A stretch of 64,000 bases of DNA from Actinoplanes regularis (GTDB lineage Bacteria > Actinomycetota > Actinomycetes > Mycobacteriales > Micromonosporaceae), in the NCBI RefSeq assembly GCF_900188005.1, contig NZ_FZNR01000002.1:558001-622000 (forward strand). Direction: 5' to 3'. Position numbers and translations under genes: made by a program. The notes under the pieces are model-generated. The model saw nothing but the letters and a program-made list of their open reading frames with translations. It was not told the origin of the DNA and did not search any database. Shown here one piece after another: positions 7,880-16,718 of this stretch (positions are counted from its first letter, which is position 1; every line of letters begins with the position of its first letter).

Positions 7880-9193
7880 ATGACCGCCCGACTCTCGGTG
7901 GCCCAAGGCGCCGCGCTCTCCATCGGTGCCGTGCTCGGCACCGGCCTGATCTCCATGCCGGCCCTGGCCGCCGCGGCCGCCGGCCCGGCCGCACTGCTCG
8001 CCTGGCTCGCCCTGATCCTCCTCTCCGCGCCGCTGGCCTGGACCTTCGCCGCGCTCGGCGCGCGCTTCCCGGATGCCGGCGGGGTGGCGACGTACACCGG
8101 GATGGCCTTCGGGCGGCGGGCCGCCGCCGCCGTCGGCTGGTGCTTCTACTTCGCGGTGCCGCTGGGCGCGCCGGTCGCCGCGGGGTTCACCGGCGGGTAC
8201 GTGGCCGGCGTGCTCGGCGGCGGCCGGACCACCGAGTTCCTCACCTTTCTCGTACTGGCCGCCACGACGTACGCGATGAACTGGTTCGGCCTGCGCGTCT
8301 CCGGCCGGATCCAACTGGTGCTCACCGGCACCCTGGCCGCCCTGCTGGTGGTGACCGTGCTGGCCGCGCTGCCGCACCTGGACACCGCGAACCTGACCCC
8401 GTTCGCCCCGCACGGCTGGTCCGGGGTCGGGGCCGCCGCGGCCATCCTGGTCTGGGGTTTCGCCGGCTGGGAGGCGCTCTCCTCGCTCTCGGCGGAGTAC
8501 CGCGACCCGCGCCGGGACGTGCCCCGGGCCACGCTGATCGCGGTCGCCGTGGTCGGAGTGCTCTACCTGGCGGTGGCCGGGGTCAGCGTGCTCGCCCTGG
8601 GGCCGGCCCTGGCGGGCAGCCGGGCGCCGCTCGCCGACCTGCTGGCGATCGGGCTGGGCGGGCCGGCCCGGCCGGTCACCGCGGTGGTCGCGGTGGTGCT
8701 GACGCTGGGCGCGATGAACGCGTACTTCGCCGGGGCGAGCCGGCTCGGAGTGGCGCTGGCCCGGGACGGCGCGCTGCCCGACCGGGTCTTCGGGGGCCGG
8801 CGCCGCTCCCTCACCTTCATCTTCGTGACCGGTGTCGGGTGCGCGCTGCTGCCGCTCGGGCTGCACACCTCGACGCTGCTGGTCACCGGCTGCTTCACGC
8901 TGGTCTACGTGCTGGGGACGGCGGCGGCGCTGCGCCTGCTGCCGCGCGGCTGGTCCCGGGTGGTGGCCGGGGCGGCGTTCGTGGCGGTGACCGGGCTGCT
9001 CTGGCTGAACGGGTGGCCGGCGCTGTTCAGCCTGGCGATCGCCGCCGGGGCGCTGATCTATCAGGCGGTCTTCTCAAAGAAGGGCGGCCAGGGCGGCGAG
9101 CCCCTCGTCGATCCTCAGCGGGTCGACGGCCCCGAACCCGAGGACGACCCCCTGCCGGTCGCCGCCGTATCGGGCCAGGTCGTCGAAGGCTAG
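7880..9193 (+). CDS. APC-superfamily amino acid permease (YjeH-like)
   Basis: 437 residues with about 11-12 hydrophobic segments. The N-terminal pattern (A-L-S-I-G-A-V-L-G-T-G-L-I-S-M-P) is the conserved unwound first helix of amino acid-polyamine-organocation transporters. Later segments include W-G-F-A-G-W-E-A-L-S-S-L, typical of YjeH/CtrA-like amino acid exporters and importers. The last membrane helix is followed by a hydrophilic tail of ~45 residues encoded opposite the 3' end of the MocR regulator gene (120-bp convergent overlap). The substrate cannot be read from the sequence. The adjacent aminotransferase-type regulator may control it, though the two genes converge rather than diverge. 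Confidence 0.85.
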   Translation: MTARLSVAQGAALSIGAVLGTGLISMPALAAAAAGPAALLAWLALILLSAPLAWTFAALGARFPDAGGVATYTGMAFGRRAAAAVGWCFYFAVPLGAPVAAGFTGGYVAGVLGGGRTTEFLTFLVLAATTYAMNWFGLRVSGRIQLVLTGTLAALLVVTVLAALPHLDTANLTPFAPHGWSGVGAAAAILVWGFAGWEALSSLSAEYRDPRRDVPRATLIAVAVVGVLYLAVAGVSVLALGPALAGSRAPLADLLAIGLGGPARPVTAVVAVVLTLGAMNAYFAGASRLGVALARDGALPDRVFGGRRRSLTFIFVTGVGCALLPLGLHTSTLLVTGCFTLVYVLGTAAALRLLPRGWSRVVAGAAFVAVTGLLWLNGWPALFSLAIAAGALIYQAVFSKKGGQGGEPLVDPQRVDGPEPEDDPLPVAAVSGQVVEG

Positions 9194-10456
9194 GCCGCGC
9201 GGCTTCGCGGTGCCGGCCGGAGCCCTGTCCAGCAGAGCGGTCACGTGCAGCCCGGCGGCCGAGGGGATCACCTCGAACTGCGGCAGCCGGGTCAGGGCGG
9301 CGACGATCCGGGCGTGCCGGGCGGCGTACTCCCGGCGCGCCCGGCGCACGTGCCGGGCCAACTGCCCCTCCTCGATGAAGCGGGCGAGTGCGGCCTGCAT
9401 CGCCACGTGCCCGTACCCGTCGCCGAGTTGCCGGGCCGCCGCCAGGACCGGCCGCAGGCTCGGCGGGGCGAGCAGGAAGCCGGTCCGGATCGTCGGCAGC
9501 ATGGTCTTCGAGAACGTCCCCACGTAGAGCACCCGCTCGCAGCGGTCCAGCGCCCGCAGCGGTTCGAGCGGCCGGCTGCCGAACCGGAACTCGCTGTCGT
9601 AGTCGTCCTCGACGATCGCGGCCTGCCGCCGGCGGGCCCAGTCCAGCAGCCGGCGGCGGCGCTCCGGGCTGAGCACCGGGCCGAGCGGGAACTGGTGCGA
9701 CGGGGTGACGTAGACGATCCGGGCGTGCGCCGGCAGTTCGTCCACCACCAGGCCCTCGGCGTCGACCGGCACGCCGACGATCCGGGCGCCGAGCGAGGCG
9801 AACAGGGCGCGGGCCGGTGGATAGCCGGGATCCTCGACCGCCACCGTGTCGCCGGGGCGCAGCAGCACCCGGCCGATCAGGTCGAAGGCGTGCTGGGCGC
9901 CGTTGGTGACCAGCACGTCGTCGGCGGTGGTCCGGAGGCCGCGGGCGTAGCCCAGGTAGCGGGCGATCGCGGCGCGCAGGGCGGGGTGGCCGTAGGGATC
10001 CGCGTACGTCCCGGGAGCGTTGGCCCGCAGCCGCAGCTCGGCGCCGACCATCCGCCGCCAGGTGTCGAACGGGAAGAGTGACGCGTCCGGGATGCCGACC
10101 CGGAAGTCGTACCGCGGCTTCTCCTCGTTCCCGCTGGTCGGGTCCGGGCCGGCGGCCCATCCGGCGCGCGGCCGCAGCGGGTCCGGGACGGAGCGGGGCG
10201 GCTGTCGCGGCGTCCGCGCCTCGGCGACGAACGTCCCGGCGCCGACCCGCGCGGTCAGGTGCCCCTCGGCGACCAGCCGCTCGTACGCCCCGGCCACGCT
10301 GCCCCGGGAGACGCCCAGGTCGGCGGCGAGAGCCCGGCTGGCCGGCAGCCGATGACCGGCGGGCAGCCGGCCGTCCGCGATCGCCACCCGCAACGCCCGG
10401 TACACCGCCGCGGTCGTCCCGCCGGACCCCGGCCCGGCCTCGATCACCAGATCCAC
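9074..10456 (-). CDS. MocR/PdxR-family regulator (GntR winged helix plus aminotransferase domain)
   Basis: About 460 residues from the GTG at 10456; starts at 10447 or 10531 are possible. An N-terminal GntR winged helix (L-P-A-S-R-A-L-A-A-D-L-G-V-S-R-G-S-V) is followed by a fold-type I aminotransferase domain with the PLP Lys in V-G-T-F-S-K-T-M-L-P. Such proteins bind PLP and an effector rather than acting as free enzymes. PdxR members control pyridoxal phosphate synthesis, and other MocR members control amino acid or GABA use. No pdxST genes are near; the convergent APC permease and the divergent small secreted peptide are the only neighbours. The 3' end overlaps the permease gene antisense. 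Confidence 0.85.
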   Translation of the reverse strand: MDLVIEAGPGSGGTTAAVYRALRVAIADGRLPAGHRLPASRALAADLGVSRGSVAGAYERLVAEGHLTARVGAGTFVAEARTPRQPPRSVPDPLRPRAGWAAGPDPTSGNEEKPRYDFRVGIPDASLFPFDTWRRMVGAELRLRANAPGTYADPYGHPALRAAIARYLGYARGLRTTADDVLVTNGAQHAFDLIGRVLLRPGDTVAVEDPGYPPARALFASLGARIVGVPVDAEGLVVDELPAHARIVYVTPSHQFPLGPVLSPERRRRLLDWARRRQAAIVEDDYDSEFRFGSRPLEPLRALDRCERVLYVGTFSKTMLPTIRTGFLLAPPSLRPVLAAARQLGDGYGHVAMQAALARFIEEGQLARHVRRARREYAARHARIVAALTRLPQFEVIPSAAGLHVTALLDRAPAGTAKPRGLAFDDLARYGGDRQGVVLGFGAVDPLRIDEGLAALAALL

Positions 10457-10551
10457 GCCCCGACGGTATAGACAATCCGATATTCCCGGCACATGTAAGC
10501 CTGCACTTACTCTCAGGCATGGAACGTCCACTTGACACCTGAGGAGCTGGC

Positions 10552-10677
10552 ATGGCGATCCGACGTGGAGGGTTTCGGGCAGCGGTGCTGCTCATCGTGG
10601 TGACGGGTGTGCTCGGACTGGCCGCTGGCCCGGCCGCCGCGGCGGGCCCGGTCTCCCTGCTCGTCTCGCTACTCTGA
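10552..10677 (+). CDS. Small putative secreted peptide, 41 residues
   Basis: ATG at 10552 with GAGGAG at 10541-10546, an ideal ribosome binding site. The product starts M-A-I-R-R-G-G-F-R, has a hydrophobic core V-L-L-I-V-V-T-G-V-L-G-L, and then A-A-G-P-A-A-A-A-G-P, which looks like a signal peptide with an Ala-x-Ala cleavage site, leaving about ten residues. It is divergent from the MocR gene and its stop overlaps the 3' end of the PfkB gene on the other strand. An 8-codon ORF (10519-10542) lies directly ahead, its stop touching the ribosome binding site. It could also be an unannotated short membrane peptide. Confidence 0.45.
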   Translation: MAIRRGGFRAAVLLIVVTGVLGLAAGPAAAAGPVSLLVSLL

Positions 10678-11556
10678 CGAGCCTCGCCGGAGCAGCTCGG
10701 ACGCGGTGATGAAGGCTCCCGCACCGACCGTACGGGTGCAGGCGTACGCCCCCGCGATCGTCCCGGCCTCGAGGCACTCGCCGTCGCTCTTCCCCGCCGT
10801 CCAGGCGGCCAGGAAGGCGGCGGCGAACGCGTCCCCGGCCCCGTTGGTGTCCACGACCGGTGCGCCCGGATCGGCCGCGTCCCGGTGCGTCGTCCCGTCC
10901 CGCGTGATCAGATCCGCCCCGCCGGCGCCGTGCGTGACCACGACCCGCGAGGCCACCCCCTCGGCCAGGATCCACTCGGCCGCACCCGCGCCCAGCTGAA
11001 CCCCGCTGATGAAGACCACGTCCGCGCCGAGGGCGAAGTCCCGGTGATACGGGTTCTCCCCGTCCCAGTCGTGCAGGTCGGTGGAGACGGTCACCCCGGC
11101 CGCCCGCAGCGACGGCAACACGTGCCGGGCCCAGTCCACGATCGTCACGTGCGCGTGCCGGACACCGTCCGGCAGCGGTGAGTAGTACGAGGACGGCAAC
11201 CGGTACCCGGGAACGTCGCGCCCGTCGTAGAGGGAGAGCCGCCGGCCGTCCGGGCTCATCAGGTTGACCGCCCGCCGGGTCCCGCCCGGGGCCGGCGCCG
11301 CGTGCAGCGGGATCCCCCACTCCTGGAAGGCCCCGGTCACCCGGCGTCCCGGATCGTCGTCCCCGATCGTGTCGATGACCCGCACCGGCGCACCGAGAGC
11401 GCGCAGCCCGAGCGCCACGCAGGTGCCGGTGTGCGAGACGTGATCCTCGATCGGGCCGCGCGGCCGCGCCGAGTCGGCGCCGAGCACCGGCAGATCGGCG
11501 ACGGGAACCACGGTGTCGATGCCGGTCCCGCCGACCACCAGAAAAACCATGCTCAC
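10669..11556 (-). CDS. PfkB-family carbohydrate kinase
   Basis: 295 residues, normal for ribokinase/PfkB proteins. The N-terminal V-G-G-T-G-I-D and H-T-G-T-C-V-A-L-G-L-R-A-L-G segments correspond to the substrate-binding lid and first family signature. The C-terminal D-T-N-G-A-G-D-A-F-A-A-A-F is the second signature with the catalytic Asp and anion hole. It should phosphorylate a sugar or nucleoside-type hydroxyl with ATP; the sugar cannot be decided. A second start codon (11550) lies two codons in. The gene stands alone between the secreted peptide and the divergent acyl-CoA ligase. Confidence 0.88.
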   Translation of the reverse strand: MSMVFLVVGGTGIDTVVPVADLPVLGADSARPRGPIEDHVSHTGTCVALGLRALGAPVRVIDTIGDDDPGRRVTGAFQEWGIPLHAAPAPGGTRRAVNLMSPDGRRLSLYDGRDVPGYRLPSSYYSPLPDGVRHAHVTIVDWARHVLPSLRAAGVTVSTDLHDWDGENPYHRDFALGADVVFISGVQLGAGAAEWILAEGVASRVVVTHGAGGADLITRDGTTHRDAADPGAPVVDTNGAGDAFAAAFLAAWTAGKSDGECLEAGTIAGAYACTRTVGAGAFITASELLRRGSSE

Positions 11557-11618
11557 AACGTAGCGACTAAGATTCCCGACAGTTTCCGGGGCAGTCTAGC
11601 CGTGTCACCGCCTGCGCA

Positions 11619-11632
11619 TTACCCTGCGGTAA
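11619..11632. promoter_or_regulatory. Candidate operator TTACC-N4-GGTAA ahead of the acyl-CoA ligase
   Basis: A short perfect inverted repeat with 5-bp arms, 45 bases before the ligase start, in the 120-bp region between two divergent genes. The symmetry is seen directly; the regulator is unknown. Confidence 0.3.
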
Positions 11633-11676
11633 CAACGACGTAACGTCCCCCCAATTCAGGGTTAAGGCGGCACCTG

Positions 11677-13500
11677 ATGGCTCTCGATGTTCCTTACCGG
11701 TCGATTCCGGACATGCTGCTTCAGCGTGTTGCGAAGACCCCGGAAGCGCGTGCGCTCGCCGGGCCGAACGCTGACGACACCGGCATGGCTTGGCTCACCT
11801 GGCGCCAGGTGGGTGAGCGCACCAAGGCGATCGCGGCCGGCCTGCGCGAGCTCGGCATCGGGCTGGAGGACCGGGTGGCGATCCTCTCCAGCACCCGGCT
11901 GGAGTGGATCCTCGTCGACCTCGGCATCAACCTGGCCGGCGGCTCGGCCACCACGGTCTACCCGACCACCGAGCCGGAGGACACGACGTTCATCGTGACC
12001 GACTCCGGGTCGAAGGTGCTGATCGCGGAGAACCCGAAGCAGGCGCTGAAGATCGCCGGCACGGAGACCTCGGTAACCAAGGTGGTGCTGATCGACGGCC
12101 TGGCCGACGCCGGCGCCAACCCGCCGCAGATCACCCTGGCCGAGCTGGAGGAGCTGGGCGCCGCGGCGCTGAGCCAGAACCCGGGCATGATCGACGCGGT
12201 GGTCGAGCAGCTGACCCCGGACAACGTCGCCACGCTGATCTACACCTCCGGCACCACCGGCCGCCCGAAGGGCGTCGAGCTGCTGCACCGCGGCTGGACC
12301 TGGGAGGGCGTGGCGCAGGAGAACCTGGGTCTGTTCTCCCCCGAGGACCTGCACTACCTGTGGCTGCCGATGTCGCACGCGTTCGGCAAGACGCTGCTCT
12401 GCGGCATCGTGCACGTCGGCGTGCCGACCTACGTCGACGGCCGGGTGGACAAGGTGGTCGACAACCTCGCGCTGATCCAGCCGACGCTGATGTGCGCCCC
12501 GCCCCGGATCTACGAGAAGGTTTACAACAAGACCGTCACCAGCGGCCTGTCCGGCGGCGGCCTGAAGTCGAAGATCTTCACCTGGGCGGTCGCGACCGGC
12601 AAGCAGAAGGTCGCGCTGGAGCAGGCCGGCAAGCCGGTCGGCACCCTCCTCCAGCTGCAGTACGCGATTGCCGAGCGGCTGGTCTTCAAGAAGCTCCAGG
12701 ACCGCCTGGGCGGCCGGATCCGCGTGCTGGTCAGCGGCTCGGCCGCGCTCAGCCGGGACATCGCCGAGTTCTTCGCCGCGGCGAACCTGCCGGTCCTCGA
12801 GGGTTACGGCATGACCGAGGCCTGCGCGGCGAACTTCATCAACCGCCGCGGCCACCTCCGGATCGGCTCGGTCGGTCAGGCGATCGGCGACCTCGAGGTC
12901 CGCCTCGACGCCGACGGTGAGGTGCTGCTGCGCGGCGCGCCGGTCATGCGGGGCTACCACAACCTCCCGGAGGCCACCACGGAAGCGTTCACCGAGGACG
13001 GCTTCCTGCGCACCGGTGACATCGGCGAGCTCGACGAGGACGGCTTCCTGAAGATCACCGACCGGAAGAAGGACCTGGTCAAGACGTCCGGCGGCAAGTT
13101 CATCGCGCCGAGCGCGATCGAGGGCGCGTTCAAGGCGGTGTGCCCGTACACCTCGCAGGCGATCGTGGTCGGCCAGAACCGCAACTTCGTCACCATGCTG
13201 ATCACGCTGGACGAGGACGCCATCGCGGGCTGGGCCGCCAACGGGCCGCTCGCCGGCAAGAGCTACTCCGAGATCGTCGTCGCGCCGGAGACGCACGCGC
13301 TGGTCGAGGGCTACCTCGCCGAGCTGAACACCAAGCTGAACCGCTGGGAGACGGTCAAGAAGTTCGCCATCCTCCCGCGTGACCTCAGCATCGAGGCCGG
13401 CGAGGTCACCCCGTCCATGAAGATCAAGCGGCGCAGCGTCGAGACGAACTTCGCCGAGCAGATCGAGAAGATGTACGAGGGCTCGCTCGCCCAGATCTGA
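11677..13500 (+). CDS. Long-chain fatty-acid-CoA ligase (FadD15-like AMP-binding enzyme)
   Basis: A 607-residue adenylate-forming enzyme of the long-chain acyl-CoA synthetase group. The P-loop Y-T-S-G-T-T-G-R-P-K-G is near residue 190, E-G-Y-G-M-T-E-A near 375, and T-G-D-I-G-E-L-D-E-D-G-F-L and D-R-K-K-D-L-V-K-T mark the hinge. The C-terminal Lys region is K-I-K-R-R. It should activate fatty acids to acyl-CoA for degradation or lipid synthesis, probably at the membrane face. It has its own terminator and is a single-gene unit. The weak AAGGCGG at 11665-11671 is the only ribosome binding site candidate. Length and motifs fit FadD15 of mycobacteria best. Confidence 0.9.
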   Translation: MALDVPYRSIPDMLLQRVAKTPEARALAGPNADDTGMAWLTWRQVGERTKAIAAGLRELGIGLEDRVAILSSTRLEWILVDLGINLAGGSATTVYPTTEPEDTTFIVTDSGSKVLIAENPKQALKIAGTETSVTKVVLIDGLADAGANPPQITLAELEELGAAALSQNPGMIDAVVEQLTPDNVATLIYTSGTTGRPKGVELLHRGWTWEGVAQENLGLFSPEDLHYLWLPMSHAFGKTLLCGIVHVGVPTYVDGRVDKVVDNLALIQPTLMCAPPRIYEKVYNKTVTSGLSGGGLKSKIFTWAVATGKQKVALEQAGKPVGTLLQLQYAIAERLVFKKLQDRLGGRIRVLVSGSAALSRDIAEFFAAANLPVLEGYGMTEACAANFINRRGHLRIGSVGQAIGDLEVRLDADGEVLLRGAPVMRGYHNLPEATTEAFTEDGFLRTGDIGELDEDGFLKITDRKKDLVKTSGGKFIAPSAIEGAFKAVCPYTSQAIVVGQNRNFVTMLITLDEDAIAGWAANGPLAGKSYSEIVVAPETHALVEGYLAELNTKLNRWETVKKFAILPRDLSIEAGEVTPSMKIKRRSVETNFAEQIEKMYEGSLAQI

Positions 13501-13509
13501 CCCGTACTC

Positions 13510-13550
13510 GGAAGAAGGCCGCCTTCCCTCGAGGAAGGCGGCCTTCTTCC
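13510..13550. terminator. Strong intrinsic hairpin after the acyl-CoA ligase
   Basis: Perfect 18-bp arms (13510-13527 and 13533-13550) around a 5-base loop CTCGA, starting 9 bases after the stop codon. There is no long T tract, as is usual in high-GC actinobacteria. Confidence 0.9.
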
Positions 13551-13568
13551 GCTTACATCGATTTCTTC

Positions 13569-13637
13569 GGTACGACCTGTCGGGCCCTGTGGCCAGGCTC
13601 GAGCCGAGCCCTGTGGCACTCTCGCGCGAGGCCCGCG
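13569..13637. repeat. Dispersed palindromic intergenic repeat, copy A
   Basis: About 70 bp that recur in inverted orientation at 16846-16916 with roughly 80% identity by eye. Shared blocks are GGTACGACCT, GTGGCCAGGCTCGAGCCGAG and CTCGCGCGAG. The last two contain self-complementary cores (GGCTCGAGCC, CTCGCGCGAG), so each copy can fold. It sits just past the 3' end of the minus-strand MocR gene. Confidence 0.65.
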
Positions 13638-13687
13638 CCGCTCCGGACCGCTGCCGCGCGTCACGGCCCGCTTGAAGCAGCCCGGCG

Positions 13688-15148
13688 CTAGGCGATCACG
13701 GCCGGGGTGCGCCAACTCGGCCGGGCGGCGTGGTCGAGGTCATGGCGGACCGAGGCGATGCGCCGGACGGCCTCGGTGAGGTCGTCGGCGGGCAGGGTGA
13801 ACGGCAGCCGCAGGAAGCGCTCCAGGGTTCCGTCCAGGCCGAAACGGGGGCCGGGAGCGAGCCGGACGCCGACCTCCTCGGCCGCGCGGGACAGCGCGCT
13901 GGAGATCGGCCCGTCCAGCTCCACCCAGAGCGTCACGCCGCCGCCCGGCACGAAGAACCGCCACTCCGGCAGCTGCTCCCGCAGCGCGGTGATCAGCGCG
14001 TCCCGCCGGAACCGCAGCTGCGCGCGCCGGGCCTCGACGATCGACGACGCCGAGCGCAGCAGGTGCACGGCGACCAGCTGCTCCAGCACCGGGCTGGCCA
14101 TGTCGACCCCCACCCGGATCGCGGCCAGCCGCTGCACCAGCGGGGCCGACGCGCGCACCCAGCCGATCCGCAGTCCACCCCAGTACGGCTTGCTCATCCC
14201 GCCGATCGACATCACCCGCGAGTGCCGGTCGAAGACCGCGACCGGCGGCGGCATCTCCGGATCGTCCAGCGGCAGGTCCACGAAGGACTCGTCGACGACC
14301 AGCTCGGTGCCGCAGGCGTGGGCGGTGGCCACCATCCGCTCGCGCAGGTCGGCCGGCATCAGGTGACCGGTCGGGTTGTGGAACTCCGGAATCATGTACG
14401 CCAGCCGGGGCCGGGTCTGCCGCAGCGCGCCGAGCAGCATCTCGCCGTCCCAGCCGGTCGCGGTGTCCAGACCGTGCGTGCTGATCCGGGCGCGCCGGGC
14501 GGAGAGCGCCGCGAGCGCGTTCGGATAGGTCGGCGTCTCCACCAGCACCGGTGCACCCGCCGGCACGGAGAGCCGGAGCACCAGGTCGAGCGCCTGCTGG
14601 GTGCCGCTGGTCACCAGGATCTGCTCGGGCGAGGTGGGCACGCCGCGGGCGGTGTAGATCTCGGCCACCACCGCACGCAGCTCGGACAGACCGGTCGGGT
14701 GGTAGCCGGCGGTGCCCAGGTAGCGTGGCAGGTCCTCGGCGGCGGCCCGGGCGGCCGGCACCAGCTCGACCGGGGCGGCCGAGGCGGCCACCCCCATGTC
14801 GATCATGTCGAGGTCGTCGCCCGGGGTCCACAGCCCGGAGGTGGCGACCCGGTGGCCGTGCGGCAGGGTGGTCCAGCTTCCGGCGCCGCGCCGGCTGGTC
14901 AGGTGACCGCTCTCGCGCAGCGCGCGGTACGCCGCCGACACCGTGGTCCGGCTGACTCCGAGCGAGTCGGCCAGCTCACGTTCGGCGGGCAGCCGCACGC
15001 CGAGGGCGAGCCGCCCGTCGGCGAGCAGCCCACGCACCGCGGCACCCAGCGCGGCGTAGTCCGGGCTGCGATGGCGCCCCGGCAGCGAATGCCAACGGCC
15101 GAGCAGCCGGGCCAATTGGTCACCTCGAACCGAGGTTGTCATAGCCAC
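13688..15148 (-). CDS. MocR-family regulator (YczR-like), GntR plus aminotransferase
   Basis: 486 residues: an N-terminal GntR winged helix (L-P-A-E-R-E-L-A-D-S-L-G-V-S-R-T-T-V), then a fold-type I aminotransferase domain with the PLP-binding Lys in I-G-G-M-S-K-P-Y-W-G-G-L-R-I-G-W. The W-G-G-L-R-I-G-W stretch resembles the YczR subgroup, which often lies divergent from a YczE-type membrane protein; no such gene is adjacent here. The start ATG at 15148 has GGGAGGTGG just upstream (15151-15159). Upstream DNA contains two GCCAAT half-sites about 22 bp apart that could serve autoregulation. The effector and targets are unknown. Confidence 0.85.
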   Translation of the reverse strand: MAMTTSVRGDQLARLLGRWHSLPGRHRSPDYAALGAAVRGLLADGRLALGVRLPAERELADSLGVSRTTVSAAYRALRESGHLTSRRGAGSWTTLPHGHRVATSGLWTPGDDLDMIDMGVAASAAPVELVPAARAAAEDLPRYLGTAGYHPTGLSELRAVVAEIYTARGVPTSPEQILVTSGTQQALDLVLRLSVPAGAPVLVETPTYPNALAALSARRARISTHGLDTATGWDGEMLLGALRQTRPRLAYMIPEFHNPTGHLMPADLRERMVATAHACGTELVVDESFVDLPLDDPEMPPPVAVFDRHSRVMSIGGMSKPYWGGLRIGWVRASAPLVQRLAAIRVGVDMASPVLEQLVAVHLLRSASSIVEARRAQLRFRRDALITALREQLPEWRFFVPGGGVTLWVELDGPISSALSRAAEEVGVRLAPGPRFGLDGTLERFLRLPFTLPADDLTEAVRRIASVRHDLDHAARPSWRTPAVIA

Positions 15149-15577
15149 CTCCCGATGATTGGCACCTTAACATCGCGGAATTGGCCCCCAAAGTGGCGAT
15201 GTGGTTCCTGTCCGTCGCGTCACACGGCCCTCGCCGGCGGGCCCTGCCACCGACCTTTCGGACCATCGAGGCCCGTCGCGTCCGGCACCCTCCCGCCCGC
15301 GCCCCGCCCGGGCCCGCCGATCCGCCTTGCCCGCGCCCACCCAGACCCGCCGATCCCGTCTTGCCCGCGCCCCGCCCGGGCCCACCCAGACCCGCCGATC
15401 CCGCCCGGTCGGCACCCGCACACCCGTGCGGTGCCCGCACACTGAGATAGGCCGACCCCGATGCGCGGCCTATGCCGCCATCAACCGCGAAGATCCTGTT
15501 TTGGGACGGGTCACAAGCCAGTGATCATCCGGACACATTCGCTTCCCGACATGCCGACGGCACGGCATCATTGCGGC
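15149..15577. other. Intergenic region with imperfect C-rich direct repeats
   Basis: No gene is supported here. The left end holds the MocR promoter with two ATTGGC half-sites (plus strand, near 15160 and 15181). Bases 15296-15402 consist of three imperfect direct repeats built on GCCCGCGCCC and ACCCGCCGATCCC, the third carrying a 10-bp insertion. Reading frames across the repeats are low complexity on both strands. The rest upstream of 15578 shows nothing further. Confidence 0.5.
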
Positions 15578-16006
15578 ATGGGGGCGGGCGACTGGAACTG
15601 GAACGACGCGTGGATCTTCGTCTCCGCGGTCATCGCTGAGCGTCTGGAGCGGGACCGGGCGCTGCATGCCGCCCTGCCGGTCTCCGGAGCGACGCTCGCC
15701 GATCTGCTGGCCGCGGCCGACTTCCTGCACCACAGCGTGCCGAACCGCACCGATCTCGAGGAATCGATCCGCCGGCTGGCCGGCGCCGGGCTGATCACCG
15801 TGGAGGACGACATCATCGAGGTGGCCTCGGCGGGCGAGCAGCTCTGGCGGACCCGCCCGTTCAGCGGCCTGTCGTCCGCGGTGATGACCCTGCAGGCGCA
15901 GCTGAACCGCGCCGCTCAGCCCGGTTACACGGACTGGACCCTGAGCGAGAACGTCTACACCGCCGCGGTCCGCGAATACAGCCACCGCCTCGCCGACGGC
16001 CGTTGA
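15578..16006 (+). CDS. Conserved hypothetical protein, small helical (winged-helix-like)
   Basis: 142 residues starting at the ATG at 15578 (M-G-A-G-D-W-N-W-N-D-A-W); an ATG at 15551 is possible. It is mostly helical by eye, with L-E-E-S-I-R-R-L-A-G-A-G-L-I-T-V-E-D-D-I-I-E-V resembling the recognition helix and beta wing of a winged-helix fold, so a DNA-binding or tethering role is conceivable. No catalytic motif or membrane segment is present. It stands alone before the long repeat region. I do not recognise the family with confidence. Confidence 0.65.
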   Translation: MGAGDWNWNDAWIFVSAVIAERLERDRALHAALPVSGATLADLLAAADFLHHSVPNRTDLEESIRRLAGAGLITVEDDIIEVASAGEQLWRTRPFSGLSSAVMTLQAQLNRAAQPGYTDWTLSENVYTAAVREYSHRLADGR

Positions 16007-16125
16007 CCTGAGCCGTCCCGGCTTCGTCGCACTCCGCCCGCCGGAGTCCGGCGACCTCCAGAATCCCCCAGGACCGCCGACACCCTAAATACCAGCCGCG
16101 CCCACCCCAATGCCACTCAGCGTAG

Positions 16126-16718
16126 GTTGATCTTGGGTGCGGTCTTATGCGTCGGACCCCACAGCCGCACTATCGGTGCTCGCCGGCCACCGTCCACTTC
16201 TGGTCACCATTCCAACCGCCGCCTGCGGTTTGCGGATAGGGCCGAGGCTCACCAGCCACCGTCCACCTTTGGCCACCCTCCCGGCCGCCACCACAACCCG
16301 GAGATGGGCGCCGAGGCTCACCAGCCACCGTCCGCCTTCGATCACCCTCCCGGCCGCCACCCGCAACCCGAAGATGGGCGCCGAGGCTCACCAGCCACCG
16401 TCCGCCTTCGATCACCCTCCCGGCCGCCACCCGCAACCCGAAGATGGGCGCCGAGGCTCACCAGCCACCGTCCGCCTTCGATCACCCTCCCGGCCGCCCC
16501 CCGCAACCCGAAGATGGGCGCCGAGGCTCACCAGCCACCGTCCGCCTTTGGTCACTCCCCCAGCCGCCGCCCGCACCGATGCTCACCAGCATCTGCGAGC
16601 GGCGTCACCGGCCGCAACCCGCGGGCCACGCCGCCTGGCGACCGACCCCAACCACCCGCCTACCCGCGAGCAATCCCCGAGAGGCCGCGACCCACCCACC
16701 ACCGTACTCAAGATCAAC
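16126..16718. repeat. ~590-bp non-coding element bounded by 18-bp inverted repeats
   Basis: Bases 16126-16143 and the reverse complement of 16701-16718 match at 16 of 18 positions (shared core GTTGATCTTG). Between them lies a 70-bp tandem array. The right end continues into a hairpin at about 16707-16737 (CTCAAGA...TCTTGAG with an inner TCAAC/GTTGA stem). No target-site duplication is evident. No convincing gene lies inside: the repeat unit is not a multiple of three. Confidence 0.5.
16184..16560. repeat. 70-bp tandem repeat array, about five and a half units
   Basis: Three units of exactly 70 bp (starting at 16311, 16381 and 16451), one of 69 bp (16242), a partial at 16521 and a degenerate unit from about 16184. 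Each begins CCGAGGCTCACCAGCCACCG. The central units differ at only one or two bases, suggesting recent duplication; outer units are more diverged. There are no unique spacers, so it is not CRISPR. Confidence 0.9.

Noticed and set aside
16184..16560. Repeat array considered as CRISPR
   Set aside because: Units are contiguous 70-bp copies without unique spacers, and no cas genes are near.
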